A stretch of DNA of 10,419 bases. Source: G001797105 sp964528155 (GTDB taxonomy: Bacteria > Chloroflexota > Anaerolineae > Anaerolineales > E44-bin32). The DNA lies in contig CAZGRL010000124.1 of the NCBI GenBank assembly GCA_964528155.1, positions 1 through 10,419 of the forward strand, written 5' to 3'. The notes beneath the pieces are model-generated. The model was not told the origin of the DNA. It saw nothing but the letters and a program-made list of their open reading frames with translations, and did no database searches. Of the stretch, positions 6,646-10,419 are shown one piece after another (position 1 is the first letter of the stretch; every line of letters begins with the position of its first letter). Both the position numbers and the translations under genes were made by a program.

Positions 6646-6685
6646 TATTGAATTAGCTCAGACTCGCATGAAGGAAACAAACGGG

Positions 6686-7612
6686 ATGAGTCAAGCCACC
6701 CATCAATTTGATCTAGCAATCATCGGAGCCGGCCCAGCCGGATTGGCAGCGGCCATCTACACAGCGCGCGCCTCGCTTTCGACTCTAGTAATAGACGAAT
6801 CATCAGCGGGTGGTCAGGTGAAGACCACTCATCAGGTCGCGAATTATCCAGGCTTTGTTGAACCCGTTGCCGGGTATGAATTGGCGGGGAACATGCGCAA
6901 ACAAGCCGAAAAGTACGGCACCAGATTCGAGCTTGCCGCGGATATCACCGCCATTAATCTTGTTGGAAAAGAAAAATGGGTAAGAATAGATGACGAGACC
7001 TACACCGCAAAATACGTGATTATCGCCACCGGTTCCTCTCCGCGCCTTTTGAATGTTCCAGGCGAGCAGGACTATAGGGGCGGGGGTATTTCTTATTGCG
7101 CGACTTGCGACGGAGAATTCTATAAAGACAAGGATATTATCGTGGTGGGCGGCGGAAACAGCGCCATGGAAGAATCTCTGTTGCTGTTGCAGTTTGTAAA
7201 ATCCATCACCGTCATTCATCAGTTTGACACCCTGCAAGCGGAGAAAATCTCAGCAGACAAGATGATGAAAAATCCAAAGGTTAATATTCTGTGGTCGCAT
7301 GAACCCCGCGGATTTGACAAAAAAGACGACAGGATGCTCGTGGTGGCAGAGAATCTAAAGACGAAGGAACTCATCACATTGGAGCGTGACGGTGTTTTCA
7401 TATTTATCGGCATGTTGCCCAATGTCAACTTTTTACGAGATACCCCTCTGCAATTAACCGCGCAAGGTTACATTGTAACGAACGGAAAAATGGAAACCAA
7501 CCTGGAAGGCGTATATGCCGCAGGGGATGTGCGGGATAAGAAATATCGCCAGATCACCACAGCCGTTGGCGATGGAACCATCGCTTCTTTGGAAATTATC
7601 CAGAAACTCTGA
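6686..7612 (+). CDS. trxB: Thioredoxin reductase-like flavoprotein lacking NADPH-specificity arginines
   Basis: A 308-residue low-molecular-weight thioredoxin reductase homologue. It has the FAD-binding GAGPAG at 14-19, ATGSSPR at 115-120, the redox pair C138-A-T-C141 followed by DGEF, a second dinucleotide site GGGNSAMEE at 155-163, and the C-terminal FAD motif YAAGDVR from 278. This order is that of bacterial TrxB. Where TrxB normally carries HRRxxxR to hold the 2'-phosphate of NADPH, this protein has H178-Q-F-D-T-L-Q184, with all three arginines replaced. NADH or another donor may be used (inference). ATG 6686 is preferred because AAGGA at 6671-6675 precedes it; ATG 6668 and TTG 6626 are in frame, but the latter lies inside the inverted repeat. 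Partner is probably the thioredoxin-like protein upstream. Confidence 0.88.
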   Translation: MSQATHQFDLAIIGAGPAGLAAAIYTARASLSTLVIDESSAGGQVKTTHQVANYPGFVEPVAGYELAGNMRKQAEKYGTRFELAADITAINLVGKEKWVRIDDETYTAKYVIIATGSSPRLLNVPGEQDYRGGGISYCATCDGEFYKDKDIIVVGGGNSAMEESLLLLQFVKSITVIHQFDTLQAEKISADKMMKNPKVNILWSHEPRGFDKKDDRMLVVAENLKTKELITLERDGVFIFIGMLPNVNFLRDTPLQLTAQGYIVTNGKMETNLEGVYAAGDVRDKKYRQITTAVGDGTIASLEIIQKL

Positions 7613-7726
7613 GCCGCTGTCGAACGGTATGACGTTCGCTTCTGGAGCGCGGCGACCTCGTATTATCCTGATGAGCCCATGGCCAGGCGGTTGCTCCGGG
7701 AAGCCGAAACACCAGCGAAAGGACAG

Positions 7727-8182
7727 TTGAAAATATGCCAGGCAACAATCTACCTTGATGGAGAAGAAATCATGCAGGATGTGACTTTGGTGGAACTCGT
7801 GCGGGAGGGCATACGCCTGAGGGCTTTCTTTGAACCACCGGTCGACGTACCAGCGGTGAGTCCACAAAGAAACCTGCTCAAACACCGCGTCATTTTGGAA
7901 TCGATCCAGAACGGAGAGGATGAAATTGAACGAAACAGAGAAACTGCGGATGGTAATCCCCATTGGCTGGAGCATAACGAAGAACCCGCCGAGGAGTGCC
8001 GCCGCTGGGCGGAAAAAGCCGCTGTGGCGTCTGCGGATATTCTTGCGGCCTTTGAGGCGCTAAAAGGAGTCAACAGGCGCTCGCCGCTGCCCCTGAAAAA
8101 CTGGGTGGGGCGACCTCCCGGCGATATTCCCATTGACAGAAACGAGTTCTTGTTTCCGGCAACCCGGTTCGCAATTGGATGA
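7727..8182 (+). CDS. CooT-like N-terminus without ATG start, read-through into a frameshifted helical gene
   Basis: The segment 7733-7915 encodes a second CooT-type sequence: (x)CQATIYLDGEEIMQDVTLVE, an FFEPP turn and LLKHRVILE, matching the family's Cys2 start, central strands and 'IDLLKHRVILE' end. The codon that should be the ATG before the cysteine is ATA (7733-7735), while AAAGGA at 7718-7723 sits at the right distance for it. TTG 7727 could serve, adding Lys-Ile before the cysteine. Beyond about residue 65 the frame does not stop but continues into residues that belong to a separate small helical protein, because of a frameshift in that gene, and ends in an unrelated tail at TGA 8180-8182. 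As it stands the product would be a CooT-helical chimera of about 150 residues. It is either a decaying cooT paralogue or a newly joined ORF; I favour decay. Confidence 0.5.
   Translation: MKICQATIYLDGEEIMQDVTLVELVREGIRLRAFFEPPVDVPAVSPQRNLLKHRVILESIQNGEDEIERNRETADGNPHWLEHNEEPAEECRRWAEKAAVASADILAAFEALKGVNRRSPLPLKNWVGRPPGDIPIDRNEFLFPATRFAIG
7920..8136 (+). pseudogene. Small helical protein with two frameshifts
   Basis: ATG 7920, preceded by GGAGAGG, begins MKLNETEKLRMVIP. The expected continuation HWLEHNEE, then RRWAEKAAVASADILAAFEALKGVN, appears one frame over, as though one C were lost from the CCCC run at 7958-7961. After GVN a second shift near 8073 gives ALAAAPEKLGGATS and a stop at 8134-8136. 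Pieced together these make a protein of about 72 residues with two long amphipathic helices, resembling a short protein I associate with Anaerolineae ('HW-EHN-EHAEE-RRWAEKA', ending 'LEKLGG'). Its function is unknown. The two shifts leave no intact frame; one at a homopolymer could be a sequencing error, two make decay more likely. Confidence 0.5.
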
Positions 8183-8838
8183 ACCCTAAACCGATTACCG
8201 TTTCTCCAAACAGTCCGCTGCGGGATTCCTACTGGTTGATGAGTGACAACAAAGTCCGCCGCCTGCCGGTGATGGATAACGAGCACCTGGTTTGGACCGT
8301 CACCCTGGAAGATCTGCGCCGGGCGGAACCACCCACCGGAGTCGGCCAGGACCAGGTCAAAATCATCGATGTGCTTTCCCGAATGACCGTCCGCCAGGTG
8401 ATGACCAAGGACCCGAGAACCATCGCTCCCGATGCGCCATTGATTGAAGCCGCCCGGCTGATGTTGGAGCATAAGATCAGCGCCCTGCCGGTGATGGAAG
8501 GAAGCCAACTGGTGGGGATCATCACCGAGAGCGACATTTTCCGCGCTTCGTGGAACTGGAAGGGACGGACTAAAAGCAGTAGCATGGACAAAGCAGGCCG
8601 CTCCTTGTGGCAATTACTCCTGCCAACGCGCAAGGCCGGCAAGCCGGTTCACCTCACGTGTGAGGAATGTTTCGCCTTGCTCGAGTATGACGCAGAATTG
8701 TTGGCTGGCGGCGCCGCCCTTGACGACATTCGTGCTGCCGTTAATCACCATCTCTCTCTTTGCCCAACGTGTCGGACAAAGTTTGAGAAATGGCTGGAGG
8801 AACTGAATGGGGCGCCGTCCCATCCGGACACCCGTTAA
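8179..8838 (+). CDS. Tandem CBS domain protein with C-terminal zinc-knuckle tail
   Basis: Two CBS motifs are visible: MNPKPITVSPNSPL to LVWTVTLEDLR (residues 1-47) and VMTKDPRTIAPDAPL to LVGIITESDIF (74-121). Such pairs bind adenosine nucleotides and regulate partner activities. A basic linker leads to a tail with C161-x2-C164, H190/H191 and C195-x2-C198 (CEEC ... HHLSLCPTC), the HxxxCxxC layout of zinc-binding anti-sigma domains. The first CBS domain is unusual in having VWTV where VGIV is normal. The family consensus V-R-x-W just before MNP is encoded in frame at 8167-8178, but from the TGA at 8134-8136 to ATG 8179 there is no ATG, GTG or TTG in frame and no ribosome binding site, so the original start seems lost. 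Translation from ATG 8179 would be weak. Function unknown. Confidence 0.75.
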   Translation: MNPKPITVSPNSPLRDSYWLMSDNKVRRLPVMDNEHLVWTVTLEDLRRAEPPTGVGQDQVKIIDVLSRMTVRQVMTKDPRTIAPDAPLIEAARLMLEHKISALPVMEGSQLVGIITESDIFRASWNWKGRTKSSSMDKAGRSLWQLLLPTRKAGKPVHLTCEECFALLEYDAELLAGGAALDDIRAAVNHHLSLCPTCRTKFEKWLEELNGAPSHPDTR

Positions 8839-8879
8839 GCGGGGCTATATCCTTTTCAGCGTTGAGTACAGGGGAAAAA

Positions 8880-9542
8880 ATGACTTCAACATACACCCGG
8901 TCTGATACCAAAGTAGAAGTGAAGGGCTTCGAGGCCCGCCACTACGACTTGTTGATGAACTCCATTACCGGCGGCACCTATCCCTTCTTTGTTCGCAAGG
9001 TTGTGCAGGAAATGCGCATCCAGCCCAATGACAGAATTCTATCGCTGGGATGCGGCACCGGGCGTAATCTCTGCCTGATGAACAAATACCTTTCCCCACA
9101 AGGCCGCATCGTGGGGCTGGATATCGGCCCGGAGATGCTGGAGCAAGCCCGCCGCCGCTGTGGAGGTTTCCCGCATATTGCCATCGAAAACCAGCGCATC
9201 GAGGAACCGCTGCTCTATCAAGAGGAATTCGACAAGGTTTTCATCTCTTTCGTGTTGCACGGCTTCATACAGGAAGACCGGCTGAAAATCATCGCCAACG
9301 CGCGGCGCGCCTTAGTACCCGGCGGCGAGTTCATCATCTTGGACTATGACGAGTTCGATCTGAAGCGCTCGCCCTGGCCGGTGCGTTTCGCTTTCGAGAA
9401 AGTAGAATGCCCCCTGGCGACCGATTTCATCGGGCGGGATTTGCAGGCCGTCCTGCGGGAACAGGGCTTCGATGGGTTCCGTACCCATCCCCACTATTTG
9501 GGCTACGTGCGGCTGTTGGCGGCGCGAAGGAAAGGAAGTTAA
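8880..9542 (+). CDS. cpaM: Class I SAM-dependent methyltransferase, CpaM-like
   Basis: A 220-residue Rossmann-fold methyltransferase. The SAM-binding motif I is ILSLGCGTGRN at about residues 53-63, the acidic residue ending strand 2 is Asp81 in VGLDIGPEM, and motif III-like ILDYDEFD follows LVPGGEF. The opening (HYDLLMNSITGGTYPFFVRK) and the segments VFISFVLHGF and ECPLATDFI match what I know as the corrinoid protein-associated methyltransferase CpaM family, found beside corrinoid proteins in anaerobes. The substrate is not established to my knowledge. AGGGGA at 8870-8875 precedes ATG 8880; the frame is open from 8790 inside the CBS gene, but that start has no support. The acetyl-CoA synthase gene begins 38 bases after its stop, which fits a role in corrinoid one-carbon metabolism. 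Confidence 0.85.
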   Translation: MTSTYTRSDTKVEVKGFEARHYDLLMNSITGGTYPFFVRKVVQEMRIQPNDRILSLGCGTGRNLCLMNKYLSPQGRIVGLDIGPEMLEQARRRCGGFPHIAIENQRIEEPLLYQEEFDKVFISFVLHGFIQEDRLKIIANARRALVPGGEFIILDYDEFDLKRSPWPVRFAFEKVECPLATDFIGRDLQAVLREQGFDGFRTHPHYLGYVRLLAARRKGS

Positions 9543-9580
9543 GCCATGCTGCGCATGTTGATCTGTGTATTGGAGTAATC

Positions 9581-10060
9581 ATGGCGGGTTCCAGCGATGT
9601 TGTCTCCGCCGCCGCTTCGGCTGACGACGCCGAAGCGCGGCGGCAGGGAATTGGTTTCATTGACGGAACGATCCCCGGTTATGCCCTGCTGATGGGAGAT
9701 GACGCCTCGCAAGCTCCGGCTCTGATCGAATCGCTGACTAGGCGGCAGGTGGTTGTCTTCATCGTCGAAGATTCACTGCTTGACGGGCTTCGGGATGCGG
9801 GGGTATCGCTGGGTTGGGAGGCGCGCATCGTTCCGCTGGATATGACCAACGCATTAGGGTTTATCGCCCGCGTGGCGCAGATCTTTGACGGCGCCGGGAG
9901 TCGCGAGGATCCGCTGCGCTACGCCTGCCAGCGGCTGCGCGGTTTCACCCTACTGCTGGGCGAGCCGACGCCTGACCGTTTGGCGCTGGCGCAGGCCGCC
10001 TTACCCTTGGGCTGTCCCTTGTTGAGTAACGCCGACCAGCCATCCAGCGTGGAAGCCTGA
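9581..10060 (+). CDS. acsB: Acetyl-CoA synthase (ACS/CODH beta subunit), part before in-frame TGA
   Basis: The 159 residues match the A1/Rossmann part of bacterial acetyl-CoA synthase: FIDGTIPGYALLMGD corresponds to 'DWTIPGEAIILG' of the Moorella protein, VVVFIVEDSLLDGL to 'MLFICDEAVEQLL', RYACQRLRGFTLLLGE to 'YQRRRIRAFVLYLGE', and LPLGCPLLSNADQP to 'FTGFPVITDQP'. ACS joins a methyl group from the corrinoid Fe-S protein, CO from CODH and CoA. GGAG at 9572-9575 precedes ATG 9581, so the protein begins about 140 residues into the usual chain, without the helical region that contacts CODH. The frame meets TGA at 10058-10060, yet homology continues in the same frame. The Ni and Fe-S ligands lie beyond the window. 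The comparison is from memory of the Moorella sequence. Confidence 0.75.
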   Translation: MAGSSDVVSAAASADDAEARRQGIGFIDGTIPGYALLMGDDASQAPALIESLTRRQVVVFIVEDSLLDGLRDAGVSLGWEARIVPLDMTNALGFIARVAQIFDGAGSREDPLRYACQRLRGFTLLLGEPTPDRLALAQAALPLGCPLLSNADQPSSVEA

Positions 10061-10419
10061 GAGATTCCAGATGGACGCCGCGCCGCTATCGGCGGGATTG
10101 CGCAGGCTGGCATCGTCCAGTTTGGCATCGAAGAGCGGGGTCTGCAAATTCGCGTCCCTTTGCCGGAGCTGCCTGTGGAATACAGCCCCGACTTCTCCGG
10201 TCAGGTCGTGCGCGAGGATGTTTGCGGCGCGTGTCTCGCCAGTGTCGAACTCACCATCACGGGGGAAGACATTGTAGATGGACAGGTAACGATTGTCGGG
10301 CCGGACCTGGATTCGGGCTTGAGCGAAAACCAACGCTGGGCCATGCTGATCGAAGTCAGCGGGCGGGAAATGAAGCCCGATTTCGAGTCCGTGCTGGAAC
10401 GGCAAATCGGGACAATCCT
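10061..10419 (+). pseudogene. acsB: Acetyl-CoA synthase continuation after in-frame TGA, runs off the window
   Basis: Reading on from the TGA in the same frame gives EIPDGRR, then GIEERGLQIRVPLPELPVEY, SPDFSGQVVRED, DIVDGQVTIVGPDLD and EVSGREMKPDFESVLERQI, without another stop to the window end. These match successive ACS segments ('ETRGIKL', 'INFGPAFEGESIRKGDM', 'EITDGKIEVIGPDID', 'DIYGRKMQADFEGVLERRI'). The loop after VVRED is shorter than in Moorella and has CGAC. There is no new start codon with a ribosome binding site near the TGA, so this is not an obvious second gene. Either a nonsense mutation (or base-call error) split acsB, or the codon is read through. Confidence 0.65.

Noticed and set aside
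6626..6685. Longer reductase start at TTG 6626
   Set aside because: The codon lies inside the inverted repeat with no ribosome binding site, and the added residues precede the FAD motif by more than the family norm; ATG 6686 has AAGGA in place.
6645..6690. tRNA-like stretch TTAGCTCAG after the inverted repeat
   Set aside because: It resembles a tRNA D-arm box, but no acceptor stem, anticodon arm or T-arm can be assembled around it.
7613..7726. Open frame after the reductase stop that reads smoothly (FWSAATSYYPDEPMARRLLREAE) into the CooT-like sequence
   Set aside because: It looks protein-like and could be another gene remnant, but I cannot match it to a family and it has no start near its beginning.
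7750..8613. Long open frame (287 codons) on the minus strand
   Set aside because: It lies antisense to the CBS protein and CooT-like sequence, has no recognisable motif, and its composition is what the reverse complement of those genes gives.
9546..9575. Ten-codon leader ORF between the methyltransferase and acsB
   Set aside because: Too short, no regulatory codon run, and its end simply overlaps the acsB ribosome binding site.
10058..10110. Selenocysteine insertion at the in-frame TGA
   Set aside because: A short GC hairpin (GCCG-CTAT-CGGC, about 10088-10095 region) lies downstream, but it is small and lacks a typical bacterial SECIS loop, and homologues have no cysteine at this variable linker position.

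Overview
The window reads like a chromosomal stretch from an anaerobic bacterium that uses the Wood-Ljungdahl (acetyl-CoA) pathway. Chloroflexota, Anaerolineae-like, is my best guess. The basis is the nickel-insertion genes cooC and cooT, a DUF1638 protein, a CpaM-type methyltransferase and an acetyl-CoA synthase gene, together with small gene types I associate with that phylum (a CBS protein with a C-terminal zinc-knuckle tail, and a short helical 'HW-EHN-EH' protein). This placement is inference; no rRNA or phylogenetic marker is present. Every gene I can support lies on the + strand.

Left block (about 80-2480): a small Cys-containing protein of unknown function, cooC, cooT, a candidate 49-residue zinc-knuckle ORF, and a DUF1638 protein. 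cooC and cooT are closely spaced with good ribosome binding sites and form a carbon monoxide dehydrogenase (CODH) maturation unit.

Decayed block (about 2554-3449): four consecutive gene remnants on one strand. They are the C-terminus of a universal stress protein, the 5' part of a radical SAM protein whose Fe-S cysteine motif is broken by two frameshifts, the N-terminus of a GNAT acetyltransferase, and a piece of an MBL-fold hydrolase.

Middle block (3470-7612): five intact genes. An MFS transporter overlaps a CGGC-domain gene, followed by a membrane-anchored alpha/beta hydrolase. After a 173-base gap come a thioredoxin-like protein with an unusual CC-x6-C site and a thioredoxin-reductase homologue with the CATC disulfide but without the NADPH-specificity arginines. 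A perfect 15-bp inverted repeat lies between the last two. These could form a small redox module, possibly serving a transported metal or thiol substrate (inference).

Right block (7727-10419): a second CooT-like sequence whose expected start codon reads ATA, a frameshifted helical protein gene, a CBS/zinc-knuckle protein with no start codon at the expected place, an intact CpaM-type methyltransferase, and the start of an acetyl-CoA synthase gene that runs off the window. The synthase gene begins well inside the usual protein and carries an in-frame TGA, after which recognisable synthase sequence continues in the same reading frame.

The broken genes cluster in two stretches and at the right edge, while long genes between them are intact. 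That argues against a uniformly error-ridden sequence and favours local gene decay, although single-base errors at individual sites cannot be excluded.
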